A program made the position numbers and the translations under genes. A DNA stretch of 20,474 bases, taken from NCBI GenBank assembly GCA_964459065.1, contig CAYWMN010000042.1, forward strand, positions 1 through 20,474, written 5' to 3'. This DNA is from JAMCXS01 sp964459065 (lineage in GTDB: Bacteria > Acidobacteriota > Terriglobia > UBA7540). Positions 14,156 through 20,474 of the stretch are shown piece by piece; within the stretch, counting starts at the first letter, position 1, and every line of letters begins with the position of its first letter. The notes under the pieces were generated by a model. The model saw nothing but the letters and a program-made list of their open reading frames with translations, made no database searches and was not told the DNA's origin.

Positions 14156-14785
14156 TTGGCAAGATACCGTGAAGCCGTATGTCGGCTATGTCGCAGGGAA
14201 GGGCAAAAGCTCTTTTTAAAGGGCCAGCGCTGTCTGGCCGATAAGTGCGCCATCGAGAAGAGGAACTTTCCTCCTGGCGAACACGGGAAGGCTCGGCGTC
14301 CGAAGCCCATGGGGTATGGTATTCAGCTGCGCGAAAAGCAGAAGGTGCGCCGGTTTTACCAAGTCCTTGAGAACCAGTTTCGCAACTATTTTGAGAAAGC
14401 GGCCAGCCGCAAGGGTGTTACGGGTGAGCTGCTGCTGATGATGCTGGAACAAAGGCTGGACAACGTCGTCTATCGGATGGGACTGGGGGCCTCAAGGGCA
14501 GAAGCTCGGCAGCTGGTTCGCCACGGCCACATTGAGGTGTCCGGAAAGAAAGTGAGCATTCCCTCTTTTCAGGTGGCGCCTGGCCAGACGATTGCCGTGC
14601 GGGAAAAGAGCCGGAATTTGCAGTTGATTCAGAGGGCGCTGGACTTGGCGGGAAACCGGAGCGTGCCGGCTTGGCTGGCCTTTGACCGGGAGAATCTGAA
14701 GGCTCAGGTGGTTTCAGCTCCCAAGCGGGAGGATGTGAGCTTCCCCATCCAGGAACAGATGATTGTGGAACTTTATTCAAAATAG
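14156..14785 (+). CDS. rpsD: 30S ribosomal protein S4, zinc-binding form
   Basis: A 209-residue protein of usual length. Starting at TTG 14156 gives (M)ARYREAVCRLCRREG, the conserved beginning. The N-terminal zinc site C9, C12, C26, C31 is complete (C+ form, as in Geobacillus). KPMGYGIQLREKQKVRRFY and the S4 RNA-binding domain (LEQRLDNVVYRMG, ASRAEARQLVRHGHIEV) follow. S4 starts 30S assembly by binding the five-way junction of 16S rRNA. In E. coli it is the alpha-operon repressor; no homologous pseudoknot was recognised here. rpoA follows 63 nt later. Confidence 0.97.
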   Translation: MARYREAVCRLCRREGQKLFLKGQRCLADKCAIEKRNFPPGEHGKARRPKPMGYGIQLREKQKVRRFYQVLENQFRNYFEKAASRKGVTGELLLMMLEQRLDNVVYRMGLGASRAEARQLVRHGHIEVSGKKVSIPSFQVAPGQTIAVREKSRNLQLIQRALDLAGNRSVPAWLAFDRENLKAQVVSAPKREDVSFPIQEQMIVELYSK

Positions 14786-14786
14786 T

Positions 14787-14806
14787 TTCTGAACCGAGAT
14801 TCAGAA
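14787..14806 (+). other. Inverted repeat between rpsD and rpoA
   Basis: TTCTGAA (14787-14793) and TTCAGAA (14800-14806) form a perfect 7-bp stem with a 6-nt loop immediately after the rpsD stop. A second small dyad, TCGCC-GT-GGCGA, follows at about 14817-14828, before the rpoA Shine-Dalgarno. No U-tract is present, so termination is unlikely. A role in mRNA processing or in setting rpoA translation is possible. Confidence 0.35.
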
Positions 14807-14848
14807 TACTGGAGATCGCCGTGGCGACTTCAGGGAGGTGACGGACAT

Positions 14849-15871
14849 ATGCTCTGGAAAGGTTTTCAAAAGCCCAAGCGGCTGGTGTGCAACACGGATA
14901 CGGTGACAGATAAGTATGGTCAGTTTACTGCACAGCCCTTCGAGCGGGGATTTGGAACGACGATCGGCAATGCGCTGCGTCGGGTTCTGCTCTCCTCGAT
15001 CGAGGGCGCGGCGATTACGGCCGTGAAGATCGAAGGGGTGATGCATGAGTTTTCCTCGATCCCGGGTGTTGTGGAAGACGCCACGGACATCATCTTAAAT
15101 CTCAAGCAAATCCCCCTGAAAATGGAAGCCGAGGGTCCCAAGACACTGACCCTGGAGGTTGATACTCCTGGCGAAGTGACCTCGCGAATGATCCAGGCGA
15201 GCTCCGATATCGAAATCCTGGATAAGGATGCCTACGTCGCTACCATCAGCGAAGGCGGGAGCCTGAGAATTGAGATGCGGGTGAAGAACGGGCGGGGCTA
15301 TGTTTCAGCCGAAAAGAACTTTGACGAAGATCTGCCCATTGGCTATATCCCGGTCGACTCGGTGCACTCTCCCATTCGCAAGGTGAACTACGGCGTGGAG
15401 GCTGCGCGGCTCGGGCAGATGACCGACTATGACAAACTGACGCTGGACGTGTGGACGAACGGAGCTGTCACTCCTCAGGACTCGATTGGGCTGGCTGCGA
15501 AGCTCCTTAAAGACCACATGAACATCTTCATCAACTTTGAAGAGGGCTCGGCTTCCGAGGAGATGCGCGAGGAAAAGACTCCGGTGGTTTACAACGAGAA
15601 CCTTGACCGCTCCGTTGAGGAGTTGGAACTCTCTGTGCGTTCCTACAATTGCCTGAAGAACGCCAACATTTCCACGATTCGGGAGCTGGTTCAGAAGTCA
15701 GAGCAGGAAATGCTGAAGACCAAGAATTTCGGCCGGAAGTCGTTGAACGAGATCAAAGAGATCCTTCAATCGATGGGTCTCGGTTTGGGTCTGAAGTTCG
15801 ATGAGCGTGGCAATCCACTTCCTGTGGCTCCTCAAACTTCTGAGCAACCGGCTTGGGGACAGGAAAGCTAA
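14849..15871 (+). CDS. rpoA: DNA-directed RNA polymerase subunit alpha
   Basis: A 340-residue protein (family about 314-345). The N-terminal dimerisation domain (residues 1-230) has PFERGFGTTIGNALRRVLLS and VHSPIRKVNY-VE-AR. An acidic linker (231-250) leads to the C-terminal domain (255-318), where R264, N267, C268, K270, G295 and K297 match the UP-element DNA contacts of E. coli alpha (R265 onward). It nucleates polymerase assembly and contacts activators. The ATG at 14849 follows GGGAGGTGA. rplQ begins 2 nt after the stop. Confidence 0.98.
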   Translation: MLWKGFQKPKRLVCNTDTVTDKYGQFTAQPFERGFGTTIGNALRRVLLSSIEGAAITAVKIEGVMHEFSSIPGVVEDATDIILNLKQIPLKMEAEGPKTLTLEVDTPGEVTSRMIQASSDIEILDKDAYVATISEGGSLRIEMRVKNGRGYVSAEKNFDEDLPIGYIPVDSVHSPIRKVNYGVEAARLGQMTDYDKLTLDVWTNGAVTPQDSIGLAAKLLKDHMNIFINFEEGSASEEMREEKTPVVYNENLDRSVEELELSVRSYNCLKNANISTIRELVQKSEQEMLKTKNFGRKSLNEIKEILQSMGLGLGLKFDERGNPLPVAPQTSEQPAWGQES

Positions 15872-15873
15872 TT

Positions 15874-16347
15874 ATGCGCCATCGTAACTCTGGAAGAAAA
15901 CTCGGCAGGAATACTGAGCACCGCCGCGCGCTTTTGCGGAACCTGGTGACCTCGCTCATTCTCGAAGAGAGAATTGAGACGACGGCTCCCAAGGCCAAAG
16001 AAGCCCGGGCCATGGTTGAAAAAATGATTACCCTCGGCAAGCGGGGCGATCTGCATGCCCGGCGTCTTGCGGCAAGCTACTGCCTTTCGGCTGCCGCGGT
16101 CAAGAAGCTGTTTGACGATGTTGCCAAGCGCTTTGGCTCGCGCAATGGCGGGTACACCCGTATCATCCGGACGGGATGGCGGCAAGGCGACGGTGCCGAC
16201 ACGGCCGTGCTGGAACTGATTGGCACGGAGGTTTTGCAGCAGCGGGCGGAATTGCGTGCCAAGCGGGCCGCGCGCCGCAAGAAAGCCGCGGAGGAGGCTG
16301 CTGCGCAGGGGCCGGCTCCGGGACTCCCTCCCGAGCCCGCAGAATAA
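15874..16347 (+). CDS. rplQ: 50S ribosomal protein L17 with a C-terminal tail
   Basis: A 157-residue protein, longer than the usual 115-130. MRHRNSGRKLGRN-EHRRAL, then TTAPKAKEARAMVEKMITLG and GGYTRI identify L17, which lies near the tunnel exit. Residues 121-157 form an extra Arg/Ala/Lys then Pro/Glu-rich tail. ATG 15874 is used because family members start MRH; the in-frame GTG-type start at 15853 would sit inside rpoA. AGGA in the end of rpoA is the likely ribosome site. It is the last gene of the super-operon. Confidence 0.97.
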   Translation: MRHRNSGRKLGRNTEHRRALLRNLVTSLILEERIETTAPKAKEARAMVEKMITLGKRGDLHARRLAASYCLSAAAVKKLFDDVAKRFGSRNGGYTRIIRTGWRQGDGADTAVLELIGTEVLQQRAELRAKRAARRKKAAEEAAAQGPAPGLPPEPAE

Positions 16348-16399
16348 CAGTTAACCCTCGGATACGCTGTTCGCAGCGTCCGGGAAGCACCTCAATTTC

Positions 16400-16440
16400 A
16401 AACGGCGCGCTCGGCAACGAGTGCGCCGTTTTTTCTTTTT
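16400..16440 (+). terminator. Intrinsic terminator of the ribosomal super-operon
   Basis: The arm at 16400-16413 pairs with 16418-16431: nine outer pairs (AAACGGCGC with GCGCCGTTT), one G-U pair, then CTCG with CGAG. The closing loop is GCAA, a stable GNRA tetraloop. A T-rich run (TTTTTTCTTTTT, 16429-16440) follows directly. This is a textbook rho-independent terminator about 50 nt after rplQ. A smaller hairpin (16359-16382) precedes it without a U-tract. Confidence 0.95.
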
Positions 16441-16510
16441 GACGATATTTCACACGGCATCCTTTTTCCCCTGCGAGGGGAGCCTGCCTGGATCAAGTTT
16501 TCATCACAAA

Positions 16511-16541
16511 TTGACTCGCCAGCGTTTCGATGTGCGATAAT
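16511..16541 (+). promoter_or_regulatory. Sigma-70-type promoter, extended -10
   Basis: TTGACT (16511-16516, 5 of 6 to consensus) and GATAAT (16536-16541, 5 of 6) are separated by 19 nt. A TGC directly before the -10 gives the TGn extended -10 motif, which can offset the long spacer. The predicted start near 16548 leaves a 28-nt leader with GGAG 8 nt before the ATG at 16576. It lies after the operon terminator, so the next gene is probably its own transcription unit. Confidence 0.65.
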
Positions 16542-16575
16542 ACGCGTGCTTGAAATCCCCCGTGGAGTGTGACGC

Positions 16576-19464
16576 ATGAAACTGCGGAATGCCATGTTGG
16601 TTCTGGCGATTGTTGTCGCCATGGTGATTATTGTTCTGTTGGCGCGACGGCCGAAAAAGTCTTCGGTAAGCTCGATTAACTTACCCTCGAGCAAAATGTT
16701 GATGCGTCCGATTCCCGGACACCCCCAGCCTACCAACAGCTTCCCCACGGCCGCGGCTTTGAGTCCGGATGGCCGATATCTGGCCGTATTGAATAATGGC
16801 TATGGCACGGAGGACTCGGGGTATCAGCAGTCGATTGCCATTATGGATCTCAGTTCGAACAAGGTCGCCGATTTTCCCGACGCGCGTCTGGGACATCACG
16901 CGCACCAAACGTACTTTTTGGGGTTGGCGTTCAGCCGGGACGGGAGCGAGCTTTACGCTTCGATGGCTTCTCGGACCGATCCGACGGGCAAAGAGAAAAA
17001 TGATACCGGCAACGGAATCGCGGTCTACAAGTTCAGCAACGGGCAGCTCAAACCCGAATCGCTCATTAAAATTCCTCTTGCACCTCTGGCGCGCGGCAAA
17101 AAGCCCAACGCGGATGACAAGGATCTGCCGAAAGGGACAACTGTTCCATATCCTGCCGGACTGACGGTTCTTCCTGGAGATCACGGGGACCGGTTGCTGG
17201 TCGCCGAAGACCTTGCGGATGACGCCGTGGTCGTCGACCGGACGAACGGGAAAATTCTTGAGCGTTTTCCCCTGAGTTCGGCTCCACTGGTTCCAGCAGT
17301 TTTTCCCTATGGCGTAACCCAGACGCGCGACGGGAAGACGGGCTTCTGTTCACTTTGGAACGGATCTGCGGTTGCCCAATTGAACCTTGAGACTGGGAAA
17401 GTTGTCCGGACCATTCCGCTGTTAGCGCCCAAGTCACCCACTGCGGCGGGCTCTCACCCGACGGCGATGTTGTTGAGTCCTGACCAGAAATACCTCTACG
17501 TTACGCTGACCAATAGTGACCGGGTGGCCGTGGTGGATGTTCAAACCGGCCAGGTGGCGGGATTCTTGTCCACGGAATTGCCCGAGCAGAAATACGGCGG
17601 AACTTATCCCGACGCTCTGGCTCAAACTGCGGACGGCAAAAAACTGTTTGTCGCGGACGCTTCCGCGAACGCGGTGGCCGTCTTTGATCTGTCGCATTTC
17701 GTCCCGCAGCAACCCGGCGGGTCAAAGCCGGAGCGGGCGGAAGGATTCATTCCTACCGAGTGGTATCCCACCGCCCTGGCGGTGAAAGGCGACAGCCTGA
17801 TGATTGTCACCGGGAAAGGCGAAGGAACGGGACCGAATTCTATGGTTCTCGAGCAGAAGGAGCTTCACAGGACCAGCAAGCATCCTTACATCTGTACTCT
17901 TCTTCACGGCTCGATTGCACGGGTCAGCATTCAAGACTCAGACAATCACCTGGCTGAGCTCACCCGCGTTGTTGAGCGAAGCAACTTGATGGAAGCGCGC
18001 GGGAGCGAAAAAACTCTGTTTAAAGGGTGGAAGAATTCAATCCGTCATTTCATCTCCGTCATCTTTAAGGGAGCGCGCGGGAGTGAAAGATCTCTGTTCA
18101 AAGGGCGTAAGAGTCCAATCCGTCACGTCATCTATGTCATCAAGGAAAACAGGACTTACGACCAAATCTTCGGCGACCTGAAGCCCGGCAACGGCGATCC
18201 TTCACTGTGCATGTTCGGAAAAGACATTACGCCGAACGAACATGAGCTGGCGAAACGATTCGGGGTGATTGATAACTTCTATTGCAGCGGCGAAGTTTCC
18301 GCTGATGGGCATGAATGGTGCGATGCGGCGATCTCGACGGACTATAACGAAAAGACGTGGGAGATTGGATACCGAAGCCCTGAAGGCACTCTGTCTTACG
18401 GACGTGGGGAATATGGTATCGAATCCCTTCATCACGGTATCCCGCAGATTGATGACCCCGGGACGGGTTTCATCTGGACGGATGTGGCGCGGCACGGGCT
18501 TACCTACCGGAACTATGGGGAATTCATTTCCACGCACTGGTGCGATAAGGGATCAACCAAAGTCTCCCTTCGGACAGACGTCCCTCTTCCCTCCCGAGGG
18601 GCGTGCCGGGAGAAGGTGGTTCGGCAGGGCCAGCCTTTGCCCCCGAACGTCGGTGAGCCTCATGGATCAGCCAGTCCCTGGCCATGGCCCGTGCCCATGA
18701 TCGCTTCTGCGGAGGCAATCCGGCCTACCCTCAGAGGGCATTTCGATCCGCGGTATGCGCCCTTCAGGCTCGATTATCCTGACCAGCTTCGGATGGACGA
18801 ATTCTTAAATGAATTCAAGGATTACGTTGCCGCGCGCGAGAGCGGTCACGGGACCCAACTCCCGCAATTTACCCTCATGTGGGTTCCGGACGACCACACC
18901 GCCGGAACCAAACCTGGAATGCCAACCCCAGCAGCTTCCGTTGCGGATAACGACCTTGCCGTGGGGCGGCTCGTTCAAGCCGTCTCGCATAGTCCCTACT
19001 GGAACGACACGGCCATTTTCATTCTGGAAGATGACGCGCAGAACGGCGCCGATCACGTTGACGCTCACCGCAGCACCGCCTTGGTGATCAGCAAGTACTC
19101 GCCCGGACCCACCAGCCGGGTTTTTGTTGATCACCACTTCTACACCACGGTCAGCGTGATCCATACGATTGAGGAATTGTTGGGTTTGCCGCCCATGAAC
19201 AACAATGACGCGCAAACTCCGGTTATGGCGCCCTTGTTTTCAGGCTCAGGCGACCAGGCGCCGTTTACCGCCGACACCGTGAACCGTCAAAATGGTTTGA
19301 TCTACAAGATGAACGGGCCGGATGCTCCAGGGGCTAAACAATCAGCCCGGATGGACTTTTCCCATGCCGACAAGGCCCCGGCCGCAGAACTGAACGCCGT
19401 TCTGTGGCGAGACCGCATGGGGAAGGCTCCGATGCCCAAGCCGCGCCACGTCGTGTTTCCGTAA
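16576..19464 (+). CDS. Membrane-anchored YncE-like beta-propeller / phosphoesterase fusion
   Basis: A 962-residue protein. Residues 6-23 are a hydrophobic signal anchor after a short basic start, so the bulk is probably periplasmic. Residues about 40-430 hold repeated propeller blades (LSPDGRYLAVL, LSPDQKYLYVTLTNSDRVAV, TADGKKLFVADASANAVAVF). Residues about 510-960 match the PF04185 phosphoesterase family of the alkaline phosphatase fold: KENRTYDQIFGD (E524, N525), FYCSGEVSADGHEW (568-581), and EDDAQNGADHVDAH (818-831), the expected metal and active-site regions. The substrate is unknown; phosphatase or phospholipase C-like activity is inferred. A 26-residue tandem duplication precedes the first catalytic motif. 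It has its own promoter. The closest named class I know is 'bifunctional YncE family protein/alkaline phosphatase family protein'. Confidence 0.88.
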   Translation: MKLRNAMLVLAIVVAMVIIVLLARRPKKSSVSSINLPSSKMLMRPIPGHPQPTNSFPTAAALSPDGRYLAVLNNGYGTEDSGYQQSIAIMDLSSNKVADFPDARLGHHAHQTYFLGLAFSRDGSELYASMASRTDPTGKEKNDTGNGIAVYKFSNGQLKPESLIKIPLAPLARGKKPNADDKDLPKGTTVPYPAGLTVLPGDHGDRLLVAEDLADDAVVVDRTNGKILERFPLSSAPLVPAVFPYGVTQTRDGKTGFCSLWNGSAVAQLNLETGKVVRTIPLLAPKSPTAAGSHPTAMLLSPDQKYLYVTLTNSDRVAVVDVQTGQVAGFLSTELPEQKYGGTYPDALAQTADGKKLFVADASANAVAVFDLSHFVPQQPGGSKPERAEGFIPTEWYPTALAVKGDSLMIVTGKGEGTGPNSMVLEQKELHRTSKHPYICTLLHGSIARVSIQDSDNHLAELTRVVERSNLMEARGSEKTLFKGWKNSIRHFISVIFKGARGSERSLFKGRKSPIRHVIYVIKENRTYDQIFGDLKPGNGDPSLCMFGKDITPNEHELAKRFGVIDNFYCSGEVSADGHEWCDAAISTDYNEKTWEIGYRSPEGTLSYGRGEYGIESLHHGIPQIDDPGTGFIWTDVARHGLTYRNYGEFISTHWCDKGSTKVSLRTDVPLPSRGACREKVVRQGQPLPPNVGEPHGSASPWPWPVPMIASAEAIRPTLRGHFDPRYAPFRLDYPDQLRMDEFLNEFKDYVAARESGHGTQLPQFTLMWVPDDHTAGTKPGMPTPAASVADNDLAVGRLVQAVSHSPYWNDTAIFILEDDAQNGADHVDAHRSTALVISKYSPGPTSRVFVDHHFYTTVSVIHTIEELLGLPPMNNNDAQTPVMAPLFSGSGDQAPFTADTVNRQNGLIYKMNGPDAPGAKQSARMDFSHADKAPAAELNAVLWRDRMGKAPMPKPRHVVFP
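17995..18150 (+). repeat. 78-bp in-frame tandem duplication in the phosphoesterase gene
   Basis: Copy 1 (17995-18072) and copy 2 (18073-18150) are adjacent. Over the first 69 bases I count 57 identities. The encoded units are ARGSEKTLFKGWKNSIRHF.. and ARGSERSLFKGRKSPIRHV.., residues 474-499 and 500-525. Copy 2 leads into the conserved KENRTYDQ motif; copy 1 ends in FKG instead of KEN and has lost it. The reading frame is kept because 78 is a multiple of three. Confidence 0.92.
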
Positions 19465-19474
19465 CCGGAGTTGG

Positions 19475-19489
19475 GCTCGGCCGCCGAGC
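19475..19489. terminator. Weak hairpin between convergent genes
   Basis: GCTCGG (19475-19480) and CCGAGC (19484-19489) form a 6-bp stem with a 3-nt loop in the 31-nt gap between the phosphoesterase stop and the peptidase stop. A modest T-rich stretch follows on the + strand (ATCCTTCTATTTT). On the - strand no T run follows. It may help terminate the phosphoesterase transcript. Confidence 0.4.
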
Positions 19490-19495
19490 ATCCTT

Positions 19496-20474
19496 CTATT
19501 TTGCGGTTGTGGCGGAGCTGCCGCCTTCGAGTTCATCGGCCAGCGCGCCGGCATTGTAGACCTTGCGGAGCGCCTGGATGATGGCCGGCGCGGCGACTGC
19601 CACCGCGCGATTGTCCTTTTCGTTGTAAACGAAGTAGCCGACCAGGCTCTCAATGTTGCCGTCAAAAATCACGCCCACGAGTTTGCCATCGCGATTGATG
19701 ACCGGTGATCCGGAATTTCCCCCGACAATGTCGCAGGTGGATACAAAGTCCAGCGGGGTTGCGAGGTTCAGTTTGTCTTTCCAGCGAAGCCAACGCTCCG
19801 GCAAATTGAAAGGGGGCTTGAGGCCAAACCCATAGGCGCGGTCATACAAGCCATAGAATGTTGTATGCGGAGGGGCTTGGGTGCCGTTCATGGGATACCC
19901 CTTGACGGTGCCGTAGGCAAGACGCAGAGTGAAGGTTGCATCCGGGTATGTGCTTTTGCCGTAAGCTGCGAACCTCGCTTTGCCAATTTTCTCACCGGCC
20001 TTGGTTTCGATGCTCTCAACGTTATCTTCGCGCCACTTAATCATGGCAAGAATTTCAGGATTGACTCGCCTTGCAAAAACGACCAGCGGGTCCTTCGAGG
20101 CATTGACCGCCGCTTCGCCGCCTTCGATCAAGGACTTGCGGAAGGCAGCATCTCCCATTTTCGTTCCTGCAAAAGCCTGTTCGGCGGCCTGCTGCGGGGT
20201 TTTCCCATCGAGAGCCCGCTGTACAAAAGGATCGTCCGGGCCTAACTCTGCGCTTGATTGCCGGAGCGCATTGGCAAGCAGTGTTTGTTCCATGGGGAGG
20301 TAGACCGGCGCAGGTGAGAAGAGGCGGAAGCGCAAGGAGGCTAGTTGGGCGTCGTGAAAACCCGGCAGCCGTTCCGCATCCGGTTTTTTGACCTGCTCGA
20401 CATATTGAACGATCGTGAGCGCTTCATTGGCCAGCGAGCGCCGGGGCAGGGAGCGAAAGACGTACGGTTTCAAA
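19496..20474 (-). CDS. S46 family dipeptidyl-peptidase, C-terminal part (partial)
   Basis: The 325 codons visible run off the right edge; full S46 enzymes are about 700 residues, so roughly half is missing, including the catalytic His and Asp. YPDATFTLRLAYGTVKGY and DFVSTCDIVGGNSGSPVIN are S46 signatures; the serine of GNSGSP (fragment residue 254) is the nucleophile. Eighteen residues later is Gly (FDG, residue 272), the position that is Gly in DPP7 (hydrophobic P1) and Arg in DPP11 (acidic P1), so a DPP7-like preference is inferred. These enzymes act in the periplasm, removing dipeptides from N-termini. The stop is 31 nt from the convergent phosphoesterase. Apparent starts near the edge are not the real start. 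Confidence 0.93.
   Translation of the reverse strand, partial: LKPYVFRSLPRRSLANEALTIVQYVEQVKKPDAERLPGFHDAQLASLRFRLFSPAPVYLPMEQTLLANALRQSSAELGPDDPFVQRALDGKTPQQAAEQAFAGTKMGDAAFRKSLIEGGEAAVNASKDPLVVFARRVNPEILAMIKWREDNVESIETKAGEKIGKARFAAYGKSTYPDATFTLRLAYGTVKGYPMNGTQAPPHTTFYGLYDRAYGFGLKPPFNLPERWLRWKDKLNLATPLDFVSTCDIVGGNSGSPVINRDGKLVGVIFDGNIESLVGYFVYNEKDNRAVAVAAPAIIQALRKVYNAGALADELEGGSSATTAK

Noticed and set aside
16359..16382. Hairpin CGG-(AT)-ACGCTG-TTCG-CAGCGT-CCG considered as the operon terminator
   Set aside because: The stem is good but no U-tract follows; the terminator at 16400-16440 is much stronger. It may still protect or shape the 3' end.
18571..18705. Possible insertion of a non-coding palindromic repeat into the phosphoesterase gene, suggested by CCCTCCCGAGGGG and a GGGAGAAGGTGG look-alike
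   Set aside because: The translation through this stretch is continuous and flows into PHGS-SPWPWPVP and HFDPRYAPFRLDYPDQLR, which look like genuine family sequence; I cannot show an insertion without orthologues.
1..20474. CRISPR arrays, tRNA or rRNA genes, insertion sequences, phage genes or a defence island
   Set aside because: No regularly spaced repeats, clover-leaf or rRNA sequence, transposase or integrase motifs, or terminal inverted repeats were seen. The window is a conserved housekeeping region plus two hydrolase genes.

Overview
The window is a chromosomal segment from a high-GC, free-living bacterium. It is dominated by a complete, canonically ordered ribosomal protein super-operon. 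The organism is most likely a member of the Acidobacteriota. That is an inference from two downstream genes: a fused YncE-type beta-propeller/phosphoesterase and an S46 dipeptidyl-peptidase, a pairing I associate with that phylum. The ribosomal genes alone only say 'bacterium'.

Layout. Positions 1-65 hold the 3' end of tuf (EF-Tu), so the str operon runs straight into the S10 operon. Positions 76-16347 carry 31 complete genes, all on the + strand: rpsJ-rplC-rplD-rplW-rplB-rpsS-rplV-rpsC-rplP-rpmC-rpsQ (S10), rplN-rplX-rplE-rpsN-rpsH-rplF-rplR-rpsE-rpmD-rplO-secY (spc), adk-map-infA-rpmJ, then rpsM-rpsK-rpsD-rpoA-rplQ (alpha). Several junctions are 1-4 nt start/stop overlaps. The tiny rpmJ gene is present at 13023-13136. 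The operon ends in a strong intrinsic terminator at 16400-16440. A 228-bp gap (16348-16575) holds this terminator and a convincing sigma-70 promoter (16511-16541) for the next gene. Positions 16576-19464 encode a 962-residue membrane-anchored propeller/phosphoesterase. Convergent to it, 19496-20474 is the C-terminal part of an S46 peptidase whose start lies beyond the right edge. No gene-free stretch exceeds 300 bases.

How the genes work together. The operon supplies core ribosomal proteins, RNA polymerase alpha, the Sec translocon channel, initiation factor IF-1, methionine aminopeptidase for N-terminal processing and adenylate kinase. The two downstream genes look like independent, exported hydrolases.

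I found no undescribed multi-gene system. The observations most worth following are: ribosomal protein L30 carrying a roughly 100-residue Lys/Ala/Pro/Glu tail; a 78-bp in-frame tandem duplication just before the active-site motif of the phosphoesterase; three TTG-initiated small-subunit genes with strong Shine-Dalgarno sequences; and several short inverted repeats in intra-operon gaps that could be regulatory RNA.
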